Below are positions 46,150 through 55,229 of a stretch of 64,000 bases of DNA, in pieces. The position numbers were made by a program, and so were the translations under genes. This stretch comes from Haloferax sp. Atlit-12N. Lineage in GTDB: Archaea; Halobacteriota; Halobacteria; Halobacteriales; Haloferacaceae. Positions within the stretch are counted from its first letter, which is position 1, and each line of letters opens with the position of its first letter. Under the pieces are notes generated by a model. The model worked only from the letters and a program-made list of their open reading frames with translations, was not told the DNA's origin and did no database searches. The stretch is taken from NCBI RefSeq assembly GCF_003383095.1, contig NZ_PSYW01000002.1:620001-684000 (forward strand). The letters run 5' to 3'.

Positions 46150-47169
46150 ATGACCAGCGTGAAGGACTTCCGCGTCGAGGAGGAGCCGACGGCGACCGAC
46201 CTCGGGCGGGGCCGCTTCGTCTTCTCGGACCGCTACTCCGTGTTCGACTGGGGCGAGATGCCCGACCACGTCCCGAACAAGGGCGCGAGCCTCTGTCTCA
46301 TGGGCGCGTACAACTTCGAACTGCTCGACGTGAACCACGTCCCGACCCACTACCTCGGGGTCGTCGAAGACGGCGAGGTCAAGGAACTCGGCGAGTGCGA
46401 GTCGCCGCCGACGGAGATGGCCATCGAACTCACGCAGGTGCCCGACCTCCCCCACGAGGACGGCGCGTACGACTACGACGCCTACCACGAGGCCGCCGGC
46501 GACAACTACCTCATCCCGCTGGAAATCGTCTTCCGCAACACCGTCCCGGTGGGGTCGAGCCTCCGGCGGCGCGGCGAGCCCGCAGACTACGGCCTCGACG
46601 CCGACGAGTGGCCCGACGAGGCCGTCTCCCTCCCCGAGCCGGTCGTGGAGTTCTCCACGAAGTACGAAGAACAGGACCGCTATCTCTCCCGCGAGGAGGC
46701 CGACGACATCGCCGGGAAAGTCGACCTCGACCGCCTCGAAGAACTGGCGCTCGCCGTGAACCACGTGCTGACGGAGCGAGCCGAGAAAGCCGGCTTCGAC
46801 CACGAGGACGGCAAAATCGAGTGTCTCTACCACGACGGCACCGTCAAGGTCGGCGACGTGGTCGGCACCTTCGACGAGAACCGGTTTTCCTACGGCGGCC
46901 AGCAGGTCTCGAAAGAGGTCGTCCGCCAGTACTACAAGCGCGTCCAGCCCGAGTGGGTCGAGGCCGTGAAAGACGCGAAGGCCGAGGCCATCGAGACGGG
47001 CGAGCCGAACTGGCGCGAGAACTGCGCGGTCGAACCCGACCACCTGCCCGCCGACATCGTGGAGGCCCTGTCGGACCTCTACTGCGCCGGCACCAACGCC
47101 TACGTCGACCACGACTGGTTCGACGCGCCGGCCATCGAGGACGCCGTGGCTCGCGTTCGGGACCTGTAG
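46150..47169 (+). CDS. purC: phosphoribosylaminoimidazole-succinocarboxamide synthase
   Basis: PurC makes SAICAR from CAIR, aspartate and ATP in purine synthesis. The 339-residue protein has [47 protein letters not shown] (with RR as the ATP loop) and a C-terminal [11 protein letters not shown]. The haloarchaeal enzyme is longer than the bacterial one (about 240). Other purine genes (purU-like, purS, purQ) follow within 5 kb. Confidence 0.92.
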   Translation: MTSVKDFRVEEEPTATDLGRGRFVFSDRYSVFDWGEMPDHVPNKGASLCLMGAYNFELLDVNHVPTHYLGVVEDGEVKELGECESPPTEMAIELTQVPDLPHEDGAYDYDAYHEAAGDNYLIPLEIVFRNTVPVGSSLRRRGEPADYGLDADEWPDEAVSLPEPVVEFSTKYEEQDRYLSREEADDIAGKVDLDRLEELALAVNHVLTERAEKAGFDHEDGKIECLYHDGTVKVGDVVGTFDENRFSYGGQQVSKEVVRQYYKRVQPEWVEAVKDAKAEAIETGEPNWRENCAVEPDHLPADIVEALSDLYCAGTNAYVDHDWFDAPAIEDAVARVRDL

Positions 47170-47221
47170 TCGGACACGGGTCGGGAAATTCGGGATTCGT
47201 CTGTTCTGTGTCGTTCTGTTC

Positions 47222-47440
47222 TTACTGTCCGTCGTCGTCACCGACGAGGAACCGCCAGCCGCGGCGGGAGAGTTGGACGACGCCGAGCGCGAAAAAGACC
47301 GTCGCACCGGTCACGACGCCCGGTTCGACGCCGGGGAAGAGCGGGATGAGACCGAGTTCGTGCGCGATGAGGAGGACAGTCGCCACGAGCCACAGCACGT
47401 AGCACCCGAGCGCGACGCGATAGCGGAGGGAGACGGGCAC
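47222..47440 (-). CDS. small two-helix membrane protein
   Basis: Starting at GTG 47440 gives 72 residues with two hydrophobic helices, about 10-28 and 43-58, separated by IPLFPGVEPG. A TTG eight codons upstream is a possible alternative. It is convergent with purC (53 bases). No family recognised. Confidence 0.65.
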   Translation of the reverse strand: MPVSLRYRVALGCYVLWLVATVLLIAHELGLIPLFPGVEPGVVTGATVFFALGVVQLSRRGWRFLVGDDDGQ

Positions 47441-47501
47441 GCCTCCGAGTCGCGGCGGCGGCAAAATAGGTCTGGTGGGAGTCGCCCCGCTCAGCGTCGA
47501 C

Positions 47502-48485
47502 TCAGTCCTCGGACGGCTCTGGCGCGAGCGCCTCGCGCTCGCCGAGGGCGTCGATGATGCCGTCGACCGGGCGGTCGGGGTTCGACGCCTGCGCCTCGCG
47601 GGTGAGGCCGAGTTGGTAGCGCTCGGGGTCGGCGCTCTCGCGGAGGCTGGTGCGGCCGCGGTGGACCGAGACGTCGTTGTTGAGGTGAAGCTTCACGGCT
47701 TCGAGGAGCGCGTCGGCCTCCAGCGGCTGGCCGCGCTCTTTGATTTCGTCGATGGTGGCGTCGTCCGGCACGTCGAAGGCGCGCTGGGTGATGATCGGCC
47801 CTTGGTCGAGGTCGGTCGTCACGTAGTGGGCGGTGACACCCGCGATGCGGACGCCCTCTTCTTTCGCCTGTCGGTAGGCGGCCGCGCCAGGGAACGCCGG
47901 GAGCAGCGACGGGTGGATGTTGATGATGCGGTCCTCGTAGCGGAAGACGACGTTCGGGCCGAGGATGCGCATGTAGCGCGCGAGGACGATGAGGTCCACG
48001 TCGTACTGTTCGAGGAGGTCGAGCAGGCGCTCTTCGTTGGCGGTGCCCTTCTGGTCGCCGATGTCGTGGAAGGGGACGTCGTAGTGGCTCGCCAGCGGTT
48101 CGAGCGTGTCGTGGTTGCCGATGACGACCGAAATCTCCGCGCCGAGGTCGTCGTTGGCCCACGCCTCGAACAACGCTTCGAGGCAGTGGGACTCCTTCGT
48201 GACGAGAACGGCGATTTCGCGGGTCTCGCGGTCCGAGGGGAATCGGACCTGCACGTCGACGCCGAGGTCGTCGCCGAGGTCGGACAGCGCCGCCCGTAGC
48301 TCGTCGCGGGTGCAGGTCATCTCCGCCGTGTCGGCGTGGAGGGTCATCCGGAAGATTCCCTCGCGGACCGCTTGGTCCAAGTCCTCGACGTTGATTCCGC
48401 GCTCGAACAGCAGGGTGGTCACGTTCGCGATGAGTCCGGTCTTGTCTCCTCCGATGACCGTGATTTCGGTGAGTTCGCGAGTCAT
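47502..48485 (-). CDS. purU: formyltetrahydrofolate deformylase-type (PurU-like) transformylase
   Basis: The 327-residue protein has an N-terminal ACT domain (TEITVIGGDKTGLIANVTTLLFERGINVEDLDQ) and a formyltransferase domain with the catalytic triad area: NIHPSLLPAFPGAAAYRQA, HYVTTDLDQGPIITQ. PurU cleaves 10-formyl-THF, feeding formate to the PurT-type step of purine synthesis. In haloarchaea a PurU-like enzyme may act directly as GAR transformylase (PurN). The purine genes nearby support that; which of the two is unresolved. A tail of about 45 residues follows the usual end. Confidence 0.88.
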   Translation of the reverse strand: MTRELTEITVIGGDKTGLIANVTTLLFERGINVEDLDQAVREGIFRMTLHADTAEMTCTRDELRAALSDLGDDLGVDVQVRFPSDRETREIAVLVTKESHCLEALFEAWANDDLGAEISVVIGNHDTLEPLASHYDVPFHDIGDQKGTANEERLLDLLEQYDVDLIVLARYMRILGPNVVFRYEDRIINIHPSLLPAFPGAAAYRQAKEEGVRIAGVTAHYVTTDLDQGPIITQRAFDVPDDATIDEIKERGQPLEADALLEAVKLHLNNDVSVHRGRTSLRESADPERYQLGLTREAQASNPDRPVDGIIDALGEREALAPEPSED

Positions 48486-48632
48486 ACCGTCACCTCCAGC
48501 TGTTCGAAGCTGAACATACACCGTCCTGCGTCGGCGAGCGGTAAACCGCTGTCGTTCTCCGCAAGCGAATCCCTCGGGAACGACCGTGAATCACCCGTGA
48601 AAAGGAAATAGCCGGCGTGCGCGCGCGGCCGT

Positions 48633-50027
48633 CTACGCCAGTGGGAGCACCGACGAGACGATAAGGACGACGACGAGACCGGTCACGGAGATAATCGTCG
48701 TCAGCGCCGTCCACGTCTTCAGCGTCTCCGCCTGCGTGAGGCCGCCGATTTCCTTGACGAGCCAGAAGCCGGAGTCGTTGTACCACGAACAGATGTTGCC
48801 GCCCGCGCCGATGACCATCACCAGATACGCGGTGTGGACCGGAAGCTGGCCGGTGAGTGGGGCCATGATGCCGGCGGCCGTGAGCATCGCCGCGGTCGCA
48901 GAGCCCTGCGCGATGCGGACGATGGCGGCGATGAGCCACGCGGTCACGAGAAGTGGGATGCCGAACCCTTCGAGGCCGTTTGCGAGGTACGAGCCGATTC
49001 CGGAGGCCGCGAGGAGCGCGCCGAACGCGCCACCCATCGCGGTGATGGCCGCAATGTTGCCGCCGCTTTTCAGCGCCTCGGTGAGTTCGTCCTCCCAGTC
49101 GGACCGCGAGAGGTCGGACCAGCGGTAGTACGTGTAGGCCGCGGCGAGCGCGGCGACCGTGAGCGCGACGTTCTTGTCGCCGATGAACGCGACGAACGGC
49201 CTGACCTGCTCGACCACCGGCGTCACGCCTTGGAGGGCGTTGACGACGGTGAGCGAGCCGACGAGCGCGACGGCGATGATGATGGGCGCGGTGGATTCGA
49301 GGAAACTCGGCAGGGACGACACGTCGCGCTGAGCGCGCTCCTGCAGTTCGTCCGTGGTCGTTCCCATCGCGTCGCGGAGGGGGATGTCGAGATGACGGTT
49401 AATCCAGCGGCCGTAGACGAGGCCGCCCATGGTGGCCGACGGGACGGCGACGGTGACGCCGATGAGCATCGTGGTACCGATGTCGGCCCCGATTTCGCTG
49501 GCGACGGCGAGCGGGCCGGGCGTCGGCGGGATGAACACGTGGGCCGTCGCCGCGCCGGCCCCGACGACGACGAGGTAGAGCGCGTAGTTGTCGCCCATCC
49601 GCGCCCGCATCGACCGCGCGAGGGGAGCCATGAGGTAGAACACGCTGTCGAAGAACACGGGGATGGCGAGCACCGTACTGCTTCCCCACAGCGCGATGTC
49701 GCTGTTTTCCCTCCCGACGAGCGACTGGAAGGAGCGGACGATGCGCTGGGCGGAGCCGCTTTCGAGCATCGACTTCCCGATGATGGCGGCCATCAGGATG
49801 GGAATCCCGATGCCGGCCATCCCGTTGCCGAACGCCGTGGCCGTCCGCGTCGCCGCGTCGGCGAGCGCGAAGTCGGGGACGAACGCCGCGTTGACGAGGC
49901 CGACTGCGAACGCGGCTATCGCCAAGCCGACGAACGCAGGGAGGTCTAACACGACCAGTAGCAACACGACCAACGCGAGTCCGATGACGAACGTCAAGAG
50001 CGGACTCTGTGCGAATTCGATTGCCAT
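48633..50027 (-). CDS. gluconate:H+ symporter (GntP) family permease
   Basis: The 464-residue protein has about 12-14 membrane helices. GntP family signatures include FVGLAIAAFAVGLVNA near the start, PTPGPLAVASEIGADIGTTMLIGV and GGAFGALLAASGIGSYLA. It imports gluconate or a similar sugar acid with protons. A TATA element (TTTTTATAG on the minus strand) sits 24-33 bases before the ATG, consistent with a leaderless transcript. Upstream lies an AT-rich block with direct repeats. Confidence 0.9.
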   Translation of the reverse strand: MAIEFAQSPLLTFVIGLALVVLLLVVLDLPAFVGLAIAAFAVGLVNAAFVPDFALADAATRTATAFGNGMAGIGIPILMAAIIGKSMLESGSAQRIVRSFQSLVGRENSDIALWGSSTVLAIPVFFDSVFYLMAPLARSMRARMGDNYALYLVVVGAGAATAHVFIPPTPGPLAVASEIGADIGTTMLIGVTVAVPSATMGGLVYGRWINRHLDIPLRDAMGTTTDELQERAQRDVSSLPSFLESTAPIIIAVALVGSLTVVNALQGVTPVVEQVRPFVAFIGDKNVALTVAALAAAYTYYRWSDLSRSDWEDELTEALKSGGNIAAITAMGGAFGALLAASGIGSYLANGLEGFGIPLLVTAWLIAAIVRIAQGSATAAMLTAAGIMAPLTGQLPVHTAYLVMVIGAGGNICSWYNDSGFWLVKEIGGLTQAETLKTWTALTTIISVTGLVVVLIVSSVLPLA

Positions 50028-50050
50028 GCGTGAGATGCTGTCTCACTCAT

Positions 50051-50119
50051 GCTATAAAAATGATTATCATATATCATATGTGTAATTATTATTTGTACTA
50101 TTTATGAAGTAATTATTAT
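50051..50119. promoter_or_regulatory. AT-rich promoter/operator region of the GntP permease
   Basis: This 69-base block is far more AT-rich than the rest of the window. It contains a TATA-like element (50051-50060, minus strand), a near palindrome ATGATTATCAT (50060-50070) and an 11-base direct repeat GTAATTATTAT at 50082-50092 and 50109-50119. The repeats probably bind a regulator of the permease; which one is not known. Confidence 0.55.
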
Positions 50120-50207
50120 GAATAATCGAACAATCGGTCCCTCAAATCCGGGTCAGACGCGCACCCTCGGACGACTCAGTTATTCGGCCGGTGTCGGACG
50201 ACCGGAC

Positions 50208-50330
50208 ATGTCCGGTTTCGATTCTCCCCTCGCCGCCGACCCAGACGACGACGCGGAGGACGTCTTTTCACTTCTCGCCGACGAGACGCTCCCTTCACCG
50301 TCGACGAGGGACTCGAAGTACACGGCGTAG
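50208..50330 (+). CDS. 40-residue acidic small protein
   Basis: The ATG at 50208 is 25-30 bases downstream of a TTATTC element, a leaderless arrangement. The product reads MSGFDSPLAADPDDDAEDV and ends RDSKYTA. The first half is acidic, with VFSLLADET reminiscent of the start of ArsR-type regulators before the frame ends. It may be a small protein or a truncated regulator. A longer start at 50118 is less likely by composition. Confidence 0.4.
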   Translation: MSGFDSPLAADPDDDAEDVFSLLADETLPSPSTRDSKYTA

Positions 50331-50437
50331 AACGCTCTCCAGCCCCGTAGCCGCCGCCCCGCAGGCACATAAGCATATCCGTGTATATCAAACACGACCC
50401 AAAACCGTTTTTGCACATCACCACGCATCGCCACCTG

Positions 50438-50689
50438 ATGACCACCTACACCGCGACGGTGACGGTGCGCCTCAAGCGTGGCGTGCTCGACCCCGAGGCG
50501 GAGACCACGAAGCGCGCGCTGGAACGACTCGGGTTCGAACTCGATGCGTTGCGCTTTACCGAACGGTACGAAGTCGACCTCGACGCGGCCGACGCCGACG
50601 AGGCCGAAGCCCGCGCCGACGAGATGGCCGAACGCTTGCTGGCGAACCCGACCATCCACGACTACGAGGTCGCGGTCGCCGAGGCCTGA
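50438..50689 (+). CDS. purS: phosphoribosylformylglycinamidine synthase subunit PurS
   Basis: PurS is the small bridging subunit of the FGAM synthetase complex with PurL and PurQ. The 83-residue protein starts TTYTATVTVRLKRGVLDPEAETTKRALERLGF, the full PurS signature, and ends NPTIHDYEVAVAEA. It is followed by purQ after one base, so the pair is one operon. The upstream spacer has A/T-rich stretches that can serve as promoter. Confidence 0.95.
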   Translation: MTTYTATVTVRLKRGVLDPEAETTKRALERLGFELDALRFTERYEVDLDAADADEAEARADEMAERLLANPTIHDYEVAVAEA

Positions 50690-50690
50690 G

Positions 50691-51365
50691 ATGATCGCAG
50701 TCGTGCAGTTCGGCGGCTCGAACTGCGACCGCGACGCCGTGCGCGCGCTCTCCGACCTCGGCTTCGAGGCCGAGCGCGTCTGGCACGAAGACCCGCTCCC
50801 CGAGGAAGCGACGGGCATCGTGCTCCCCGGCGGCTTCTCGTACGGCGACTACCTCCGCGGCGGCGCGATGGCCGCCCGCTCGCCCATCATGAAGTCGGTC
50901 CGCGAGGCGGCCGAAGAGGGCGTCCCCGTCCTCGGCGTCTGCAACGGCGCGCAGATTGGCTGCGAGTCCGGACTCACCCCCGGCGCGTTCACGACGAACG
51001 CGAGCGCCCGCTTCCAGTGCGAACACGTCTACCTCCGCGTCGAGAACGCCGACACGCGCTGGACCGCGGCGTACGAGGAAGGCGAGGTCATCGAACTCCC
51101 CATCGCCCACGGCGAGGGTCGCTTCGAACTCGACGACGAGCGCTACGAGGAACTCGAAGCCGACGACCGGATTCTGTTCCGCTACTGCGACGAGGACGGC
51201 AACGTCACCGACGAGGCGAACCCCAACGGCTCGCTCGGGAACGTCGCGGGCGTCCTCGGCGACAGCGAGTCCGTCGCGGTGCTGATGCCGCACCCCGAGC
51301 GGGCGTCGCTACCGCAGCTCGGTAACACCGACGGTCGGGGCGTGCTGGCGGGCTTCGAGGGGTAG
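50691..51365 (+). CDS. purQ: phosphoribosylformylglycinamidine synthase subunit PurQ (glutaminase)
   Basis: PurQ supplies ammonia from glutamine to FGAM synthetase. The 224-residue protein has the class I amidotransferase triad: nucleophile Cys in GVCNGAQIGCESGL, and the His/Glu pair in PHPERAS near the end. It starts IAVVQFGGSNCDRDAVRAL, typical for PurQ. It is one base after purS. Confidence 0.96.
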   Translation: MIAVVQFGGSNCDRDAVRALSDLGFEAERVWHEDPLPEEATGIVLPGGFSYGDYLRGGAMAARSPIMKSVREAAEEGVPVLGVCNGAQIGCESGLTPGAFTTNASARFQCEHVYLRVENADTRWTAAYEEGEVIELPIAHGEGRFELDDERYEELEADDRILFRYCDEDGNVTDEANPNGSLGNVAGVLGDSESVAVLMPHPERASLPQLGNTDGRGVLAGFEG

Positions 51366-51481
51366 GGTATAAAAAGACCGTCCGCCGCGGTGGCGGGCGG
51401 CACGGGGTCGGTTGGCGAACGTAGCGGCATACACGATGAGCGATGTTGGAGTGTCGAGGTTTCCGACCCGCGTACCGCGTG

Positions 51482-51598
51482 CTATGGGGCGAGAGCGCAG
51501 GGAGCGTCCGTGGCGATCCACGCCTCGGCGTTCTCCTCTTCGCGAATCTCGAACCACCCATCCGCGTAGTAGACGGTCTTGTACGTGTGTTTCGTCAT
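51482..51598 (-). CDS. 38-residue haloarchaeal small protein (DUF7331-like)
   Basis: A 39-codon frame on the minus strand reads MTKHTYKTVYYADGWFEIRE and continues EENAEAWIATDAPCALAP. The GWFEIREEENAEAWIATD segment matches the short DUF7331-type proteins found beside many haloarchaeal genes. The start at 51598 fits. Its function is unknown. It lies in the spacer between purQ and the RaSEA gene. Confidence 0.7.
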   Translation of the reverse strand: MTKHTYKTVYYADGWFEIREEENAEAWIATDAPCALAP

Positions 51599-51860
51599 GA
51601 TGGCGGGCGGCTCGGATGGACACGTCCGAACCACCGAATATGACAACGACTCACACCCTCTTTGATACGAATATCCTATCCAACGGTTAGGTGCCTGTTA
51701 CTTTCGGATAGCACTCCCTAACGCGGTCGAATCGGAGAAAACGAGCCGAGATACTGGACGAACGGTCGGAGATGCCGGCGGGAGACGGTCCGGTCCGAGA
51801 CGAGGGTCGTTCGTCCGCGCGAGCGACGTGAGCCCGGGTGGTGCGACGGAACGCGCCGGC

Positions 51861-52943
51861 CTACTTGACCAGCGGCATGTTGTAGCTCGTCTCGTTGTCG
51901 AGGACGAACTCCCACGTCGCCTCGCAGTCGCAGGACACCTGGTCGAAGACGCTCGGGTCCTGCCGGAGGTTGAAGTCCTTGACCGCTTTGAACACGAGTT
52001 CGTCACAGTCGCCGCAGTTGTGCGCGCCGCGCTCTTGGCCGCCGCCGACGGGGTCGGAGACGACGATGGCGTCCACGCCGACCGTCTCGCGGAGCGCGTC
52101 GGCGACCGACCAGAGCCACGGCGGGCGGTAGCCGCCGTTGAAGAACAGTTCGTCGACCATCGTGTAGCGCTGGACGTTCGTCGGGTTCATCGAGACGGTG
52201 TGGCAGTTGTCGACCGCCGCACACCGGCGGATAGAGGACTTCATGTCCTCGAGCGCCTCGGGCTCCGAGAGGAACGGCGGCTTCATCAGGAGGTACGCCT
52301 TGACGCCGCCGCCGGCCGCGGCGGCCTCCTCGCAGGCGTCCTCGAAGTCGGCGAAGTCGAAGTACTTGTTCACGCAGTCGTGGCGGACGCGGTCGGTGGC
52401 GGTTTCGAGACCGATTGCCACGTCGGTTTCGAGGCCGCGGTCGGTGAAGTCCGCGAGTTTCTCGCGCGTGACGAAGTCCGGCAGCGACTCGACGACCATG
52501 CGGTCGCGGTCGGCGAACGTCTCGGCGATGGCGTCACGGGTCTCGGCGGGTACCTCGCGCTCGTCGAGGAACGAGCCGGAGGTGTAAATCTTGATGAGGC
52601 CCGCTTTCTCGCCGTCGTCCATCTCCTCGGCCTCGTGGTCGAGACAGACCTGAATCTGGTCCATCAGCGCCTCGTGGGCGACGGTGCCGCCTTCGACGGA
52701 CTCGGCGACGTAGCCGCACATCGTACAGCCGCCGGCGCGCGCCCACCGGCAGCCGCCGGTGTTGAGAATAATCGTCAGCGAGTCGTAGACGCCGTCGGGC
52801 GTGTTGTCCTCGTCTATCCACACCCGAGTGGGCTCGTGGGGGTCGTAGGTCTTCTGCTTCCGCGAACGGATGTCGCGCATCACCTTGTTGTGCGCGTCCA
52901 TCCCGCGTCCCCGCTCGTAGACCTCGGGGCTCGGCTTACTCAT
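51861..52943 (-). CDS. radical SAM protein RaSEA, archaeosine synthase subunit
   Basis: The 360-residue protein matches the TIGR01210-type radical SAM family named RaSEA, which with ArcS converts the lysine-adduct of preQ0 in tRNA to archaeosine. The cluster motif is GGCRWARAGGCTMCGYVAES (C-x7-C-x2-C). A conserved C-terminal region has HNCGDCDELVFKAVKDF and CDCEATWEFVL. ArcS and TGT lie elsewhere. The ATG at 52943 precedes the family start MSKPSPEVYERG. Confidence 0.86.
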   Translation of the reverse strand: MSKPSPEVYERGRGMDAHNKVMRDIRSRKQKTYDPHEPTRVWIDEDNTPDGVYDSLTIILNTGGCRWARAGGCTMCGYVAESVEGGTVAHEALMDQIQVCLDHEAEEMDDGEKAGLIKIYTSGSFLDEREVPAETRDAIAETFADRDRMVVESLPDFVTREKLADFTDRGLETDVAIGLETATDRVRHDCVNKYFDFADFEDACEEAAAAGGGVKAYLLMKPPFLSEPEALEDMKSSIRRCAAVDNCHTVSMNPTNVQRYTMVDELFFNGGYRPPWLWSVADALRETVGVDAIVVSDPVGGGQERGAHNCGDCDELVFKAVKDFNLRQDPSVFDQVSCDCEATWEFVLDNETSYNMPLVK

Positions 52944-53032
52944 TGGATACCCGTATCGGACGGGTGCGTAAAGCGGCTTCGTCTGGCTTCGGTCGGCGGC
53001 GGGCGGCGGCGGGCGGCGGCGGCCGCCGACCC

Positions 53033-53881
53033 TCACATGTTCCGTGAGATGTACCGGTCGATGTCGGCGACGAGCGACGGGCGGAACGTCCAGTAGCCCT
53101 CCCAGCGCTTCGGTTCGGTCTCGAGCGCGAGGAGAGCGACGGGTTGGCCCGGACTCACACCGTCGATAGCTCGCTCGTCGCTCGGGGTTCCCTCGTCGGT
53201 CCCGCCGTCCGACTCGACCGCTCCGACCGGCCCGCCCTCCGGCGGCGTGTAGACGACGAACCACGAGTCGTAGAAGTCCTCGGTGTAACCGCCGTGGGTC
53301 AGGAGGTCGGAGTTAGACGACGGGGTCCAGTCCGGAATCCCGTAGACGTGGGTCTGCACGTCGGTCGACGCGACCTTCTGGTAGACCGCTCGCGTCCCGC
53401 GCTCGTCTTTGATTCGGGACAGCCGCTGGAACGACGACCGGAGTCTCCCGTCGCCAGCGCGCCACGCGTGGCGCTCGATGTACCGCGAAATCGCCACGAG
53501 CAGCAGTTTCTCCTTGTCGGATTCGGGATAGCCGCGGAGGGAAAACGGCACGTCGTCGAGTCGCGTGAGGACCGACGGGAGTTCGAACGCGGCGAGGTTC
53601 GCCTGCCCCGTCTTGTAGAGGTCCGAGTTCACGAGGAGGACGGTGTTCATCACCACCTCCAGCGGCGAGGTCGCGACGACCTCGCGCCCCTCGGGCGTCT
53701 GCTCGGTGAGCACGACCACGTCGTCGCCGCGGGTGTCGTTGGACAGTTCGTCGACATCGACCGGCTGGTCGGCGAACGTGGTTTCGAGCATCCGCTGGAC
53801 GGGGTCGGGAGCCGAGCGATTGACCACCGACAGCGACCGACTCGCGGCGTCGATCGCACCGAGAAAACTGTCGAGTCCCAT
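53033..53881 (-). CDS. DICT sensory domain protein
   Basis: The 282-residue protein has the DICT fold: N-terminal helix (LDSFLGAIDAASRSLSVVNRSAPDP), LVNSDLYKTG and a late FVVYTPPEGGPVGAV strand with ALLALETEPKRWEGYWTF. DICT domains are found in sensory proteins linked to diguanylate cyclases and light or stress. It is a stand-alone copy here, common in haloarchaea. Start at 53881 is the ATG before MGLDSFLG. Confidence 0.84.
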   Translation of the reverse strand: MGLDSFLGAIDAASRSLSVVNRSAPDPVQRMLETTFADQPVDVDELSNDTRGDDVVVLTEQTPEGREVVATSPLEVVMNTVLLVNSDLYKTGQANLAAFELPSVLTRLDDVPFSLRGYPESDKEKLLLVAISRYIERHAWRAGDGRLRSSFQRLSRIKDERGTRAVYQKVASTDVQTHVYGIPDWTPSSNSDLLTHGGYTEDFYDSWFVVYTPPEGGPVGAVESDGGTDEGTPSDERAIDGVSPGQPVALLALETEPKRWEGYWTFRPSLVADIDRYISRNM

Positions 53882-54023
53882 CTGGTTCGTGGAAACGACT
53901 GACCCCCGACGAAATAGCTGTTTTGGAGGTCGGAGCCGCGACGCGGCGACGGGGACGGAGATGATGGTCGAACGCGGCACCGCAGCGACAGACGTTCATA
54001 TGCGTCGCGCCCGTAGGTGGCCC

Positions 54024-55103
54024 ATGGAGCGCCGCACGCTCCTCTCGCTTCTCGCGGGCGGCGTGGCCGGACTCGCCGGGTGCGGAACGCCCGAAGGCGA
54101 GACGGAGACGCCGACCCCCGAGGAGGGGACCGACCCGCCGACCGAGACGCCGACGACCGAAGCGCGCGTGGAGCGGTCGCTGACGCTCTGGAACCCGACG
54201 CCGGACCCGGTGTTCACGACCGTCGTCGGCGTCCGCGGCGACCGCGACGTGTTCTTCGAGAACCGCGACCTGCTTCCCGGCGAACGGACCGCGCTGTCGG
54301 TCGCGGTCCCGACCGGGGAGACGGCGGTGCTCGTCGAGACGGACACCGGCCTGCGGGCCCGGTCGGGATGGGTCGTCGACGCGGCGTTCGAGGGGCTGGA
54401 GGTCGTCCTCGGTCGGGACGGCGCGGAGTTCTGGCGGACCGTCTCGTGCGACGCCCGGGGAGAGTGCTCGCTCGCGGCGGCGACCCCCGACGACGGGCCG
54501 AGAATCGACCTCCCGCTCGTCGGCGACGGCTCCGCGCGATGGTACGCACCGGCGGGCGTCGTCGTGGAGAACCCCGGCCCCGAGACGACCGCTCGGCTCC
54601 GCATCGACCTCGGAGACACGGTGCTCGTCGACCAGGCGTACCGCGTTCCGTCGGGGGCGCGGCTATCGATTCCGGTGACGTACCGAAGCGGGGACTACCG
54701 CGTCGAAGTCGAGACCGACGAGCGACGCGTCGAGTCGGCGTGGCCGGTGCCCGACCAGCCGACGAAGTATATCGACGTGTCGAGCGGAGCGACGGGCTGT
54801 GGTCCGGCGAACACGACGCTCACGGTCGCCAACCGCGACGACGAACCCCATCGGCTCTCGCTTCAGGTTACCCCCGAGGGTGACGGCGAGCCGTTCGACC
54901 GCACGCTCGCCCTCGACCCCGGTGAGGTCCGCGAACTCGTCCCCGTGACGACCTCCGGGGCGCACGCCCTGTCGGCGAGCCTCGAAACCGGGGCGGCGGT
55001 CTCGGGGACGTGGTGGTCGTGCCCGCCGCGCGGCCCCGCGAGCGTCGTCGTCGACGCCACCGGAACCGTCTCGTTGCGGGTCGCCGGCCCGCAACCGGGA
55101 TGA
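54024..55103 (+). CDS. secreted lipoprotein with beta-sandwich domains
   Basis: The 359-residue protein begins MERRTLLSLLAGGVAGLAGCGT: a twin-Arg-like RR start and a lipobox LAGC with lipid-anchor Cys at residue 20. Then comes a Thr/Pro/Glu linker (ETETPTPEEGTDPPTETP) and three repeats of Ig-like beta domains (LTLWNPTPDPVFTTVVGV, VVENPGPETTARLRIDLGD and LTVANRDDEPHRLSLQV). It is exported and held on the outer face of the membrane. Function unknown. Confidence 0.86.
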   Translation: MERRTLLSLLAGGVAGLAGCGTPEGETETPTPEEGTDPPTETPTTEARVERSLTLWNPTPDPVFTTVVGVRGDRDVFFENRDLLPGERTALSVAVPTGETAVLVETDTGLRARSGWVVDAAFEGLEVVLGRDGAEFWRTVSCDARGECSLAAATPDDGPRIDLPLVGDGSARWYAPAGVVVENPGPETTARLRIDLGDTVLVDQAYRVPSGARLSIPVTYRSGDYRVEVETDERRVESAWPVPDQPTKYIDVSSGATGCGPANTTLTVANRDDEPHRLSLQVTPEGDGEPFDRTLALDPGEVRELVPVTTSGAHALSASLETGAAVSGTWWSCPPRGPASVVVDATGTVSLRVAGPQPG

Positions 55104-55229
55104 GTCGCACGGATTGCCGCAATCCCGTGACGGACCGGCGTTGGTCCACGACGGGGTAACCTCGAACGGTTACGTCGAGGTGGGAATCACTAACCCGACA
55201 GCGACCGTATATAATCAACGAGGATTACA

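Noticed and set aside
51412..51643. Plus-strand frames over the 38-residue gene
   Set aside because: They are basic, overlap the supported minus-strand gene and have no family similarity.
52994..53030. GGC-rich short repeats between RaSEA and DICT genes
   Set aside because: Probably simple GC-rich low complexity with no clear unit structure or function.
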